Below are positions 18,222 through 26,699 of a stretch of DNA of 64,000 bases, one piece after another. Numbering within the stretch: the stretch's first letter is position 1; each line of letters opens with the position of its first letter. This DNA comes from Amycolatopsis mongoliensis (GTDB lineage Bacteria > Actinomycetota > Actinomycetes > Mycobacteriales > Pseudonocardiaceae). Both the position numbers and the translations under genes were made by a program. The stretch lies in the NCBI RefSeq assembly GCF_030285665.1, contig NZ_CP127295.1, positions 1,054,001 to 1,118,000 on the forward strand. The letters are read 5' to 3'. Under the pieces are notes generated by a model. The model saw only the letters and a program-made list of their open reading frames with translations. It was not told the origin of the DNA and made no database searches.

Positions 18222-19439
18222 ATGGGCGACGCACGGGTGACGAGGGTGGGGTTCGGCGCGGTCCTGGCCGTCGCCGAGTTCCGGGCGATGTGGGCCGCCG
18301 AACTGCTGTCCGTCTGCGGTGACCAGCTCGCGCGCGTCGCGCTCGCGGTCCTCGTCTACCAGCGCACTTCGTCGGCGGCCCTGACCGGCCTGACCTACGC
18401 CCTGACCTACGTGCCCTCGCTGGTCGGCGGGATCCTCCTGGCCGGCGCGGGCGACCGGTGGCCGCGGCGGGACGTGATGGTCGTGGCCGACCTGGCCCGC
18501 GCCGCGCTGGTCGGCGTCATCGCGGTCCCCGGCGTCCCGCTGTGGGTGCTGTGCGTGCTGGTCGCGGTGATGACGGCGCTGGGCGGGCCGTTCAAGGCCG
18601 CGCAGCAGGCGCTGCTGCCCTCGGTGCTCGAAGGCGAGCGCTACCTGGTCGGGATGGCCCTGCGGAACGTGACGATCCAGGGCGCGCAGCTGGCCGGGTT
18701 CGCCGGCGGCGGGCTGCTGATCGCCGCGCTCGCGCCGTCCGCGGCCCTGGCGCTGGACGCGGTGACGTTCGTGTTCTCGGCGGTGTTCCTGGTCGCGGGC
18801 GTGCGGCGACGGGCGGCGGTCGCGCAGGCGGTCCGGCCGGCCTGGCTCTCGACGACCTCCGCGGGGATCCGGCTGATCTGGCGCGATCCGGTGTTGCGGA
18901 CGTTGGTGGCGCTGAACTGGCTGGCCGGGTTCTACGTCGTGCCGGAGGCGCTGGCCGCGCCGTACGCGGCCGGGATCGGCGCGGGCGCGGCGCTGGTGGG
19001 GCTGCTGATGGCGGCGGACCCGGCGGGCAGCGTGCTCGGCGGCGTCGTGTTCGGCAAGTGGATCCCGGAACACGCGCAGATCCGCGTGCTCGGGTGGCTG
19101 GGGATCGCGGCCGGGCTACCGCTGGTCGTGTTCGTCTTCCGACCGGGGCTGGTGCTGTCGGTGGTGCTGCTGGCGGCGTCCGGGCTGCTGGCCACGGGCT
19201 ACAACATCCAGGGCACGGTGTCGTTCATGCGGCGGGTGCCGGACGAGCACCGCGCGCAGTGCGCCGGGGTGAACTCGGCGGGGCTGATCACCGTGCAGGG
19301 GGTCGGGGCGGCCGCGGCGGGCGCGCTGGCCGACGTGCTGGGCCCGGCGCACACCATCGCCGCGGCCGGGGCGGCGGGTGCCGCGGTGGCCGTGCCGATC
19401 GCGAGGGCGTGGCGCCGGGTCGGGCTGGAGGAACCATGA
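18222..19439 (+). CDS. Major facilitator superfamily transporter
   Basis: This is a membrane protein of 405 residues with about twelve hydrophobic helices and the MFS cytoplasmic loop GDRWPRRDVMVVADL between helices 2 and 3. The overall pattern is of the MFS_1/enterobactin-exporter type, typical of efflux proteins. ATG at 18222 was chosen because AAGGGGAAGG lies upstream and residues before it are not membrane-like. It stands alone between the IclR and GGDEF genes. The substrate is unknown; export of a metabolite or drug is likely. Confidence 0.88.
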   Translation: MGDARVTRVGFGAVLAVAEFRAMWAAELLSVCGDQLARVALAVLVYQRTSSAALTGLTYALTYVPSLVGGILLAGAGDRWPRRDVMVVADLARAALVGVIAVPGVPLWVLCVLVAVMTALGGPFKAAQQALLPSVLEGERYLVGMALRNVTIQGAQLAGFAGGGLLIAALAPSAALALDAVTFVFSAVFLVAGVRRRAAVAQAVRPAWLSTTSAGIRLIWRDPVLRTLVALNWLAGFYVVPEALAAPYAAGIGAGAALVGLLMAADPAGSVLGGVVFGKWIPEHAQIRVLGWLGIAAGLPLVVFVFRPGLVLSVVLLAASGLLATGYNIQGTVSFMRRVPDEHRAQCAGVNSAGLITVQGVGAAAAGALADVLGPAHTIAAAGAAGAAVAVPIARAWRRVGLEEP

Positions 19440-19518
19440 CCTCAGTTGTCGCGTCCGCACATGGCGCGCCTCCCTTCGGCTCCTCGGGCCGTACCGGCTC
19501 CGTCACCGGCCGGACACC

Positions 19519-20817
19519 ATGAGTATGCAGACCGGTGCCGGGGCCCCGCGCGGTGTACCACGCTTTCGTGACGTCCTCGTGGCTCCGCGGCGCTGGGCGC
19601 TGTGGCGGCAAGGTCCGCGGGTGGTCGTCTACTGCCTGCTGAGCGAAGTGGTGGCGGTGGTTCTGACGCTGCGTCCGTTCCCGGTGGCGGTGGACCGCCG
19701 GACGGTGCTGATCCTCGCGGTGCTGCTGGTCCTCGGCGTGGTCCAGTCGGAGACGGGCCGCCGGGTCGAGCGCATCCGCCGCCGGGTGTCGGGGACGCCG
19801 CACATCAACATGACGTCGGTGTGGACGTTCGCCGGCGTCCTGCTGCTGCCGCCGTTGCTGCTGGCGGTGCTGGTCGGCGGCCTGTACGCGCACCTGGCGG
19901 TCCGCAGCTGGTACCGGCTGCAGCGGGTGCCGGTGTCGAGGACGGTCAGCAACGCGGCCATCATCCTGCTCTCGTGCTACGCGGCCCAGGCGGTGCTGCG
20001 GGTTTCGGGTGCCGAAGACGTCCGTTCGGCTTTTTCCCGCGGCTGGGCCGGCACGTTCGCGATCGCGGCCGCGGGGGCGACGTTCTTCGTGGTGAACGCG
20101 CTGCTGGTGCTCCCGGCGCGCCGCGAGGTCGGCCGGACGCCGGAGGCGTTGTTCGGCACGTGGTCGGACAACGGCCTGGAGGTGGCGACGCTCTGCCTGG
20201 GCGCGCTGAACGCCGTGGCCCTGGCGGTCCTGCCGGGCCTGGTGGTGCTGGTGCTCCCGCCGCTCCTGCTGTTGCACCGGACGGTGCTGGTGCGGCAGCT
20301 GGAGGTGGCGGCCCACCGCGACGAGAAGACGGGGTTGTACAACACGAGCGGCTGGCACGCGCTGGCGGAGCGAACCCTGGCGGCGGCCACGCGCCAGCAC
20401 TCGACGTTCGGCTTGCTGATGCTGGATCTGGACCACTTCAAGCAGGTGAACGACACCTACGGCCACCTGGCGGGCGACGCGGTGCTGCGAGCGGTGGCGG
20501 AGGCGATCATCTCGGCGGTCCGCGGCCGCGGCGACGCGGTGGGCCGGTTCGGCGGCGAAGAGTTCGTGGTGCTGTTGCCGGGCATCGCCCACCCGGACAT
20601 CGGAGCGGTGGCAGAACGCATCCGCCGGGCCGTCGCGGCCCTGAAGGTCCCCGTGGGCCAGCTGTCGATCACGGGCCTGTCGACCTCGATCGGCATGGCG
20701 GTCTACCCGGGGGCCGGAACATCCCTACAGCGCCTGCTCGACGCAGCGGATACCGCGCTGTACCACGCAAAGGCAACCGGCCGGAACAAGGTGGTCCACG
20801 TGGCGGACCTGGTGTGA
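19519..20817 (+). CDS. Membrane GGDEF-domain diguanylate cyclase
   Basis: This is a probable c-di-GMP synthase of 432 residues. Six or seven hydrophobic segments occupy residues ~30-250 and a GGDEF domain fills ~265-432. The active-site loop is FGGEEF (345-349) and upstream residues LDLDHFKQVNDTYGH are typical. The inhibitory I-site RxxD is not at its usual place: the arginine sits one position too far from the Asp, so product inhibition may be absent. The last ~40 codons use more A-ending codons than the rest. No EAL domain is attached. Confidence 0.9.
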   Translation: MSMQTGAGAPRGVPRFRDVLVAPRRWALWRQGPRVVVYCLLSEVVAVVLTLRPFPVAVDRRTVLILAVLLVLGVVQSETGRRVERIRRRVSGTPHINMTSVWTFAGVLLLPPLLLAVLVGGLYAHLAVRSWYRLQRVPVSRTVSNAAIILLSCYAAQAVLRVSGAEDVRSAFSRGWAGTFAIAAAGATFFVVNALLVLPARREVGRTPEALFGTWSDNGLEVATLCLGALNAVALAVLPGLVVLVLPPLLLLHRTVLVRQLEVAAHRDEKTGLYNTSGWHALAERTLAAATRQHSTFGLLMLDLDHFKQVNDTYGHLAGDAVLRAVAEAIISAVRGRGDAVGRFGGEEFVVLLPGIAHPDIGAVAERIRRAVAALKVPVGQLSITGLSTSIGMAVYPGAGTSLQRLLDAADTALYHAKATGRNKVVHVADLV

Positions 20818-21027
20818 TCAGGCGATCTTGTGCCGCCGCCCGGCATCGAGCCCGAGCATCGCAAGCAACTCGGCACACTCCCGAACATCGGAGGAGTGCC
20901 CGGCCACGGTGATGACGGCCCGATCGTTCTGTTCGGCGAGCCGCACGGCCTCCTCGGCCCGGATAACGCCCATCCGGCTGTCTTCATCATTGGCGGTCGA
21001 GCTGCCATTGGAACGGGCCCAGGTCAT
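20818..21027 (-). CDS. Small hypothetical protein
   Basis: This 69-residue protein directly abuts the stop codon of the convergent GGDEF gene. ATG at 21027 is chosen because AGGTGG precedes it by about five bases. The sequence has acidic and basic helical stretches (IRAEEAVRLAEQNDRAVITVAGHSSDV) but no membrane segment. I do not recognise a family. Coding-like composition and a good ribosome binding site support it, though a spurious ORF is possible. Confidence 0.55.
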   Translation of the reverse strand: MTWARSNGSSTANDEDSRMGVIRAEEAVRLAEQNDRAVITVAGHSSDVRECAELLAMLGLDAGRRHKIA

Positions 21028-21289
21028 CTGGCCACCTACTTCCGACTCCGCGGGTGCGGAGCCATGGTCGGGTGTCCAGCATGACACTCACAAGAATTTC
21101 ACCCACAAGTGGCCCCCATCACGAGCCCCGAACACGCGGCGTGGAGGGCAGAGCCAGAAGGCCCGCCCAAGTGGGCGAGGCACAGCAGAACCAGCTAGAC
21201 ACCCAGCTGACCACCAGCAATCCCCAACCCGGCCGCCGCCCGCCAAGCCCGAAGCCCACCCCAGAGCGCGCGCGCAAGACGCGCAGCCA

Positions 21290-21459
21290 AGACGGGGGCA
21301 AGGGGCGAAGCCCCAAAGAGCGGGGTCCAGGGGCGAAGCCCCGGAGAGAGAGGCGAAGCCGCAAACAAGGCGGGGTCCCGGGGCGAAGCCCCCGGGGAGG
21401 GGGTCCAGGGGGCGAAGCCCGCCTGGCGGGGGTCTGGGGGTTCGACCCCCAGAAGACAT
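21290..21459. repeat. Clustered GC-rich hairpin repeats (GGGGCGAAGCCCC type)
   Basis: The stretch from 21028 to the tmRNA terminator has no convincing gene. It holds about six copies of a GGGGCGAAGCCCC-like hairpin and ends in a longer element (about 21411-21457) containing GGCGGGGGTCTGGGGGT, TCGA and CCCCCAG. A near-identical element of about 45 bp lies at 34186-34231, also just downstream of an RNA gene. ORFs here exist on both strands and reflect only the repeat composition. Confidence 0.75.
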
Positions 21460-21472
21460 GGACGAAACCGAA

Positions 21473-21509
21473 GAGAAGGCCGAAGCCCCGAAGGGGCGAC
21501 GGCCTTCTC
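21473..21509 (-). terminator. Intrinsic terminator of ssrA
   Basis: Arms GAGAAGGCCG (21473-21482) and CGGCCTTCTC (21500-21509) enclose a nested GCCCC-GAA-GGGGC hairpin. It lies immediately past the 3' end of the tmRNA on the minus strand. Confidence 0.75.
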
Positions 21510-21514
21510 GAAGG

Positions 21515-21880
21515 TGGAGGTGCCGGGAATTGAACCCGGGTCCTCTGGCGTATCAACAGGGCTTCTCCGTGCGCAGTCCGCTACGTCTCTACTTGGCCCC
21601 CTCAGTCACGCGAACAAGCTGAGGTGACGAGCCCAGCCACTGTTTGCTTCACGACAGTTCCCCGTGGCCGGGACTGCCGCTGAGCCTCCTAGCTGATGCC
21701 GGTACCCGGGCCGGAGGCGAACCCGGGCCGACAGAGACGCACTCGCTCAGGCGGCGAGGGCGTACTCGCGCTGACTGGAGTCGGCGCTTATTTGGTTGCG
21801 ATGACGCTTAACGGTGGTCTCTCGCCTGCACCGGCACGCTTCTCCTGGATCAACGTCCAAAGTCGAAACCGTTCACCCCC
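21515..21880 (-). ncRNA. ssrA: Transfer-messenger RNA (tmRNA)
   Basis: This RNA rescues stalled ribosomes together with SmpB, encoded at 27582-28064. The 5' end GGGGGUG pairs with the 3' CACCUCC to form a seven-pair acceptor stem, followed by GAACGGUUUCGACUUUGGACG typical of tmRNA. The T-arm GGGUUCAAUUCCC is at the 3' end. The tag reading frame is at 21747-21785 and encodes ADSSQREYALAA before UGA, close to the mycobacterial tag as I recall it. The mature CCA is not fully encoded (the genome reads ACCTT after the stem), so it must be added. The length of about 366 nt is normal. Confidence 0.96.
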
Positions 21881-21888
21881 TTGGTGGG

Positions 21889-21894
21889 AACATA
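21889..21894 (-). promoter_or_regulatory. -10 element of ssrA
   Basis: The minus strand reads TATGTT eight bases upstream of the mature tmRNA 5' end, a good sigma-A type -10. The surrounding stretch (21880-21930) is unusually AT-rich for this window. The -35 is weak. Confidence 0.55.
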
Positions 21895-21938
21895 ACCTGT
21901 ACATCATAACGCGTACCGCCACCTCTTTAGTCCCGGTG

Positions 21939-21956
21939 GGTAGGGCCAGCCCTACC
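21939..21956. promoter_or_regulatory. 8-bp inverted repeat between ssrA and the sensor-kinase operon
   Basis: GGTAGGGC-CA-GCCCTACC is a perfect palindrome about 85 nt upstream of the gene at 22040 and 60 nt upstream of ssrA. It may be an operator or a short 5' hairpin; no regulator is known. Confidence 0.4.
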
Positions 21957-22039
21957 GGGAGGATGCCCGCGCGCACCATGTCGGCGGGGTGCCGGGGCGA
22001 CGATCCTTGAGTCCATCGTGGGATGAAGGGAGCCCGGTC

Positions 22040-22714
22040 ATGGGTAGCGAGAGGCGGGATCCGCCGTTCGGTGGGTCGGTGGTGTTCCTGCTGATGAACC
22101 TGCCGCTGGGGGTCTTGGCGTTCGCGTTGCTGACGGCGTTCGGGGCGGCCGGGCTGGGGACCGCGATCGTGTGGGTGGGGGTGGGTTTGCTCGCGCTTCT
22201 GGTGCTGGCGGTGCGGGGGGCTGCTCGTTTGGAGCGGGCGCGGGTCTACGCGTTGCTGGACCGGTACATCGACCTTCCCTATCTGCCGCTGCCGGCCGAG
22301 GGGCAGAAGAACAGGTGGAAGGGGCGGTTGAAGGACCCGTCGACGTGGCGGGACCTCACCTACTTCTTCTTGTTGTTCCCGCTCGGGATCGTCGAGTTCG
22401 TGCTGGTGACGACGTTCTGGTCGACGAGCTTGGCGCTGGCGGGCCTGCCGGTCTACTTCCGGTGGCTGCCGGAGGGCGCGTACTACTTCCCGTCGTACGA
22501 CCTGCGGTGGCTGACCGTGGATTCGACGGTGGAGGCGCTACCGTGGGCAGCGCTGGGGGTGTTGTTCATCGCGTTGTCGGTGGCGCTGACCAAGGCGCTG
22601 GCGGGGATGCACGCCCGGCTGGCGACCGCGCTGCTGGGGACGACCGTGGCCCAGCGCCGTCGGATGGAGCGCTGGTGGGAAGACGCGGAAGAAAAGAACC
22701 TGGTGGCGGGATGA
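22040..22714 (+). CDS. Putative sensor-domain membrane protein
   Basis: This is a protein of 224 residues with four hydrophobic helices arranged as two pairs (about 10-55 and 110-200). It matches the membrane sensor domain found at the N-terminus of actinobacterial histidine kinases; the kinase next door carries the same kind of region (shared DPSTWRDLTY and DPTTWRDLAY segments). It therefore looks like a duplicated, stand-alone sensor module. ATG at 22040 has AAGGGAG upstream. Its stop overlaps the kinase start (ATGA), so the two are produced together and may form a complex. Confidence 0.8.
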   Translation: MGSERRDPPFGGSVVFLLMNLPLGVLAFALLTAFGAAGLGTAIVWVGVGLLALLVLAVRGAARLERARVYALLDRYIDLPYLPLPAEGQKNRWKGRLKDPSTWRDLTYFFLLFPLGIVEFVLVTTFWSTSLALAGLPVYFRWLPEGAYYFPSYDLRWLTVDSTVEALPWAALGVLFIALSVALTKALAGMHARLATALLGTTVAQRRRMERWWEDAEEKNLVAG

Positions 22715-23841
22715 CCGAGGCGCAGCAGCTGGAGCACCCGCGGCCGAATCCGGCTCGCACGATCGTGTACATGCTGGTCAGCTTCTTCTTCCGGATCCTG
22801 CAGTTCGTCCTGATCGTGACGGGGATCGCGGTGGGGGTCGGCACGGCGGTGGTGTGGGTCGGGTTCCCGATCCTGCTGGCGACGACGAGCTTCGTCCGCT
22901 GGTCGGCGGACCGCGAGCGGGCGTGGATGGGCGCGATGCTGCGGGTGCCGCTGCCGCCGGTGGAGCGGCGCTCGCTGGACGACTTGCCGCTGCTGCGGCG
23001 CTGGATGGTGCGGCTGAGCGATCCGACGACGTGGCGTGACCTGGCGTACTTGATGGTGGCGTTCCCGCTGGCGTGCGCGGAGCTCGGGATCGCGCTGGCG
23101 TCGATCGTGTTGCTGCCGATGGCGGTCTGGGTGACGCCGTGGCTGGGCTGGCTGCACGGCGAGCTGGGTATCGCGCTGCTGGGGCCGAACCGCACGACGC
23201 GGCTGGAGCAGAAGGCCGAGCACCTGCAGGCTTCGCGGGCGCGGGGTGTGGACGCGGCCGAAGCGGAGCGGCGCCGCATCGAGCGTGATCTGCACGATGG
23301 CGCGCAGCAGCGGCTGGTCGCGGTCGCGATGAGCCTGGGGCGGGCGAAGTCGAAGTTCGACCAGGACCCGGACATGGTGCGGGAGCTGATCGACGAGGCG
23401 CACTCGGACGCGAAGCTCGCCGTGTCGGAGCTGCGGGACCTGGCGCGCGGCATCTACCCGGCCGTCCTCGGCGACCGCGGGCTGGACGCGGCGTTGTCGG
23501 CGCAGGCGGCCAAGTCGCCGATCCCGGTGGACGTGACGGTGACCGTGGACCCGCGGCCGCCGGCCGCGGTGGAGACGACGGCTTACTTCATCGTCGGCGA
23601 GACGCTGACGAACATCGCGAAGCACTCCGGAGCGACCGAAGCCGGCGTGAAGGTGTGGCGGACCGACGACCACGTGGTCGTCGAGATCACCGACAACGGC
23701 CACGGCGGCGCCGAGGTGCGCCCCGGCGGCGGGCTGGCCGGGCTGGCCGACCGCGCCGCGACGATCGACGGTGTGATCACCGTGGTGAGCCCGGTGGGCG
23801 GGCCGACCGTAATCCGGGCTGACCTCCCCTGCCAGTGGTGA
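22711..23841 (+). CDS. Sensor histidine kinase (HisKA_3)
   Basis: This is a histidine kinase of 376 residues. The N-terminal ~155 residues carry four membrane helices of the sensor-domain type. The phospho-acceptor helix follows, with the His in ERDLHDGAQQRLVAVA near residue 195, then ATPase motifs (GETLTNIAKH near 300, then a glycine-rich GGGLAGLADR). It is translationally coupled to the sensor-like protein upstream and followed after 39 nt by its response regulator. This is the NarL-type architecture of cell-envelope stress systems, but the stimulus is not known. Confidence 0.93.
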   Translation: MTEAQQLEHPRPNPARTIVYMLVSFFFRILQFVLIVTGIAVGVGTAVVWVGFPILLATTSFVRWSADRERAWMGAMLRVPLPPVERRSLDDLPLLRRWMVRLSDPTTWRDLAYLMVAFPLACAELGIALASIVLLPMAVWVTPWLGWLHGELGIALLGPNRTTRLEQKAEHLQASRARGVDAAEAERRRIERDLHDGAQQRLVAVAMSLGRAKSKFDQDPDMVRELIDEAHSDAKLAVSELRDLARGIYPAVLGDRGLDAALSAQAAKSPIPVDVTVTVDPRPPAAVETTAYFIVGETLTNIAKHSGATEAGVKVWRTDDHVVVEITDNGHGGAEVRPGGGLAGLADRAATIDGVITVVSPVGGPTVIRADLPCQW

Positions 23842-23880
23842 ATAGGCTGGACCCCGTTCATCCACGAGCTTGGGGGCCGG

Positions 23881-24522
23881 ATGCGGGTAGTCATCGCCGA
23901 AGACGCCGTGCTGTTGCGGGCCGGGGTGACCCGCCTGCTCGCCGACGAGGGCATCGAGACGGCCGCGGCCGTCGACAACGGGGACGACCTGCTCGGCGCG
24001 GTCAAGGAACATCGCCCTGACCTGGCGATCGTCGACGTCCGGATGCCCCCGACGTTCACCGACGAGGGGCTGCGCGCGGCCCTGGCGGCCCGCAAGGAGA
24101 TCCCGGGGCTGCCGGTGCTGGTGCTCTCGCAGTACGTCGAGGAGTCGTACGCGGTGGAGCTGCTGTCCGGCGGCGCCGGCGGGGTCGGCTACCTGCTGAA
24201 GGAGCGGGTGGCGGACGTCGCGGACTTCCTGGACGCGGTCCGCCGGGTGGCGAACGGCGGCACGGCGATCGACCCGGACGTGATCGCCCAGCTGATGGCC
24301 CGCGGCCGCCGCAATCCCCTCGACGCGCTGACGGCGCGGGAGTCGGAGGTGCTGGGGTTGATGGCCCAGGGCCTGTCGAACACGGCGATCGCGAACTCAC
24401 TGGTCGTTTCGCACGGCGCGGTGGAGAAGCACATCGGCAACATCTTCTCGAAGCTCGGCCTGGAAGCGAGCGCGGAGGAACACCGCCGGGTCCGGGCGGT
24501 GTTGACCTACCTGGGCCGCTGA
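23881..24522 (+). CDS. NarL/LuxR-family response regulator
   Basis: This is a response regulator of 213 residues paired with the kinase upstream. The receiver domain has AEDAVLLRAG, the phospho-acceptor Asp in IVDVRMPP and the switch Lys in GYLLKERV. A LuxR helix-turn-helix follows at about 145-205 (LTARESEVLGLMAQG, GAVEKHIGNIFSKLGL). The 3' end overlaps the convergent GlcG/HbpS-like gene by 16 nt. The regulon is unknown; such regulators commonly control their own operon. Confidence 0.94.
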   Translation: MRVVIAEDAVLLRAGVTRLLADEGIETAAAVDNGDDLLGAVKEHRPDLAIVDVRMPPTFTDEGLRAALAARKEIPGLPVLVLSQYVEESYAVELLSGGAGGVGYLLKERVADVADFLDAVRRVANGGTAIDPDVIAQLMARGRRNPLDALTARESEVLGLMAQGLSNTAIANSLVVSHGAVEKHIGNIFSKLGLEASAEEHRRVRAVLTYLGR

Positions 24523-24938
24523 GCCCGCCACCGTTCCACGGCGACCTGGACGGCCTGTTCGTCTTCACGCGCGTGCGCGCCGGAAGCCCCGGCGGCGCCG
24601 AGGACGACGTCTCCGTCCGTGACGAGGACGCCGCCGGCGTAGGGGACGTAGTCGCCGTGGAAGAGGTGCTGGATGCCGTCGACGATCGGTCCCGGCAGCT
24701 CGAGCCCGCCCGAGGGCCGCAAGGTGAGCAGCGCGGTCCGGGCCTTGGCCACGGCGATCCGGCTGGTCATGGGCATCCCGCCGTCGGCGCGGCGCAACGT
24801 GATCACCTCGCCGGCGACGTCGAGCACCGCCACGGCCAGCGGCGAGAACCCGCGCTCGGCGCCGACCGCCAGCGCGGCCTCGACCAGCTCGTCGGCATCG
24901 GCCAGGGTGAGACCCGGAAGGCGGGGAGACTCGATCAT
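24507..24938 (-). CDS. GlcG/HbpS-family (DUF336) protein
   Basis: This 143-residue protein is in the GlcG/HbpS superfamily (heme- or corrinoid-binding, DUF336). The family core is visible from ADELVEAALAVGAERG through AVAVLDVAGEVITLRRADG to TSRIAVAKARTAL, followed by GGVLVTDGDVVLGAAGASGA. ATG at 24938 fits the family start. It lacks a signal peptide. Streptomyces HbpS senses redox stress with a two-component system, and this gene sits next to one, though convergently. The function here is uncertain. Confidence 0.82.
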   Translation of the reverse strand: MIESPRLPGLTLADADELVEAALAVGAERGFSPLAVAVLDVAGEVITLRRADGGMPMTSRIAVAKARTALLTLRPSGGLELPGPIVDGIQHLFHGDYVPYAGGVLVTDGDVVLGAAGASGAHAREDEQAVQVAVERWRAQRPR

Positions 24939-25078
24939 GAAAGCGAGCTTACCGAGGCCGAGCGGACAGACGGTGACCAAAAGTCCCGTAAAGTGGACAT
25001 AGGGTCACCCGTTCCGCGGGCGGCACCCCCCACACCGCTCACTTACCATGAGCGGACCCACCGGAGAGGAGTGCGCAG

Positions 25079-25303
25079 ATGCCGGACGAAACCCGCTGCG
25101 TCCGCTTCTTCGGCGGCCCGCTCGACGGCCGCGTCCAGGAGCTCGGGGACGCCGAGCCCGTGCCCGGCACCGTCATCCGGCACATCCACCTGCACGGCGG
25201 CCCGAAGATCGAGACCCGCTACGAGCTGGGCCTCACCGAGCACGGCTGGGAATACCGGGTCACCGCGACGCAGCACGAACCCGAGCCCGACGGCACGAGG
25301 TAG
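25079..25303 (+). CDS. Small hypothetical protein
   Basis: This 74-residue protein starts with an ATG preceded by GGAGAGGAG. Segments such as RCVRFFGGPLDGRVQEL, HIHLHGGPKIETRYEL and EHGWEYRVT suggest a small beta-rich domain, and similar short proteins are common in actinobacteria. There is no signal peptide or membrane helix. It is probably transcribed alone. The preceding 24939-25078 gap contains a TAAAGT hexamer that could be its -10. The function is unknown. Confidence 0.7.
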   Translation: MPDETRCVRFFGGPLDGRVQELGDAEPVPGTVIRHIHLHGGPKIETRYELGLTEHGWEYRVTATQHEPEPDGTR

Positions 25304-25397
25304 GGAGAACCCCCGCATCCACCGGGGGTGAACAGGACCCCGAAGACGCCGGTCAGCACCGCTGTTCCCGCAGGTCGAAGCGGCCAGGCTGGGACGC

Positions 25398-26699
25398 ATG
25401 CAGACAAGCCGGGACCGCTTCCTCGACGTCGTCCGGGCGGGGGCCATCCTCGCCGTGATCGCCCAGCACTGGGTCATGCCGGTGCTGTCCTACTCCGACG
25501 GTCACCTCGCCACGGGCAACGCGCTCGCGACGCCGGGGTGGTGGGCGATTACCTGGGGGTCGCAGGTCATGCCCCTGGTGTTCTTCGCCGGCGGTGCGGC
25601 CAACCTGATCTCGTTCCGCCGGGCGGAGTCCCCGCGGACGTGGCTCGCGGCGCGCCTGAAGCGGCTGATGCTGCCGGTCCTTCCGCTGCTGGCCGTCTGG
25701 CTCGTCATGCCGGACTTCCTCCGCGGCCTCGGCATCCCGCCCCAGCCGGTGCAGGTGGCCGGCGCCATCGCCGCGCAGCTGCTGTGGTTCCTCGCGGTCT
25801 ACGTCCTGGTCGTGCTCCTCACGCCGCCGATGGTCGCCGCGCACCGCCGCTGGGGGCTGAAGGTTCCGCTGGTCATGGGGGTCGCCGGCGTCCTCGTCGA
25901 CGTCGCCCGCTTCAACGACCTCGGGTACATCGGGTACGCCAACGCGATCTTCGTCTGGGTCGCCGTCCACCAGCTCGGTTTCCACTACGTCGAAGGCCGC
26001 CTCGGCTCGCTCACCCGCCGCGCCGCGCTCGGCCTGTCGGCCGCCGGGTTCGGCGTCACCGCGCTGATGGTCGCGTTCGGCCCGTACCCGGCCAGCATGA
26101 TCGGCATGCCGGGCGCGCCGGTGTCGAACATGAGCCCGCCGACCGTGCTGCTCGCCTTCCTCGCCGTCGGCCAGATCGGCCTGCTGCTCGCCTTCCGCCC
26201 GCAGCTCAACGCGCTCGCCGAACGCCCCGGCGCCGGGCACGCGCTCGACTGGCTCGGCGCGCGGTTCATGAGCGTCTACCTCTGGCACATGCCGGCGCTG
26301 GTCGTCGTCGCGGGCGTGACGGTCTACGGCCTCGACTACGAGACGCCGGCGCCGGGCACGCTGTTCTGGCTCGTCATGGCGCCCGCGTGGTTCGCGGTGT
26401 GCGGGCTGGTGCTGCTGGGCCTGCTGCGGCTGTTCGCGCACTTCGAGCTGCAGCGCGACACCGCCGAGGTCACCGCGAAGGTGCCGCAGCTGGTCGTCGC
26501 CGGGCTGATGATCTCCGGGGGCCTGCTCGGCCTGGCCGCGCACGGGTTCGCGCCGCTGTCGGACGGTATCGCGCACGGCCCGGTGCCGTGGGTGGTCCTC
26601 GCGACGGCCGGGTTCCTCCTGGCGGGCAAGCAGGTTCCGGTGATCGAACTGCTGGGCCGCGCGGTCGCCGTGAGCGAACGGGCCACCGTCAGGCGGTGA
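25398..26699 (+). CDS. Acyltransferase 3-family membrane protein
   Basis: This is an integral membrane protein of 433 residues with about ten to twelve helices. The N-terminus RDRFLDVVRAGAILAVIAQHW carries the Arg and His typical of acyltransferase family 3 (OafA/NodX type), which acylates sugars, peptidoglycan or other envelope molecules. A second typical segment is the short MSVYLWHMPAL near residue 295. The gene is monocistronic and its 3' end overlaps the convergent amidohydrolase by 11 nt. The acceptor molecule is unknown. Confidence 0.85.
   Translation: MQTSRDRFLDVVRAGAILAVIAQHWVMPVLSYSDGHLATGNALATPGWWAITWGSQVMPLVFFAGGAANLISFRRAESPRTWLAARLKRLMLPVLPLLAVWLVMPDFLRGLGIPPQPVQVAGAIAAQLLWFLAVYVLVVLLTPPMVAAHRRWGLKVPLVMGVAGVLVDVARFNDLGYIGYANAIFVWVAVHQLGFHYVEGRLGSLTRRAALGLSAAGFGVTALMVAFGPYPASMIGMPGAPVSNMSPPTVLLAFLAVGQIGLLLAFRPQLNALAERPGAGHALDWLGARFMSVYLWHMPALVVVAGVTVYGLDYETPAPGTLFWLVMAPAWFAVCGLVLLGLLRLFAHFELQRDTAEVTAKVPQLVVAGLMISGGLLGLAAHGFAPLSDGIAHGPVPWVVLATAGFLLAGKQVPVIELLGRAVAVSERATVRR

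Noticed and set aside
21437..21457. GGGGGTTCGACCCCC resembling a tRNA T-arm
   Set aside because: No anticodon or acceptor stem can be built around it; it is part of a GC-rich hairpin repeat that recurs at 34186.
21088..21556. ORFs of 120-160 codons on both strands next to tmRNA
   Set aside because: They overlap hairpin repeats, the ssrA terminator and the tmRNA itself, and have low-complexity Gly/Pro/Arg products.
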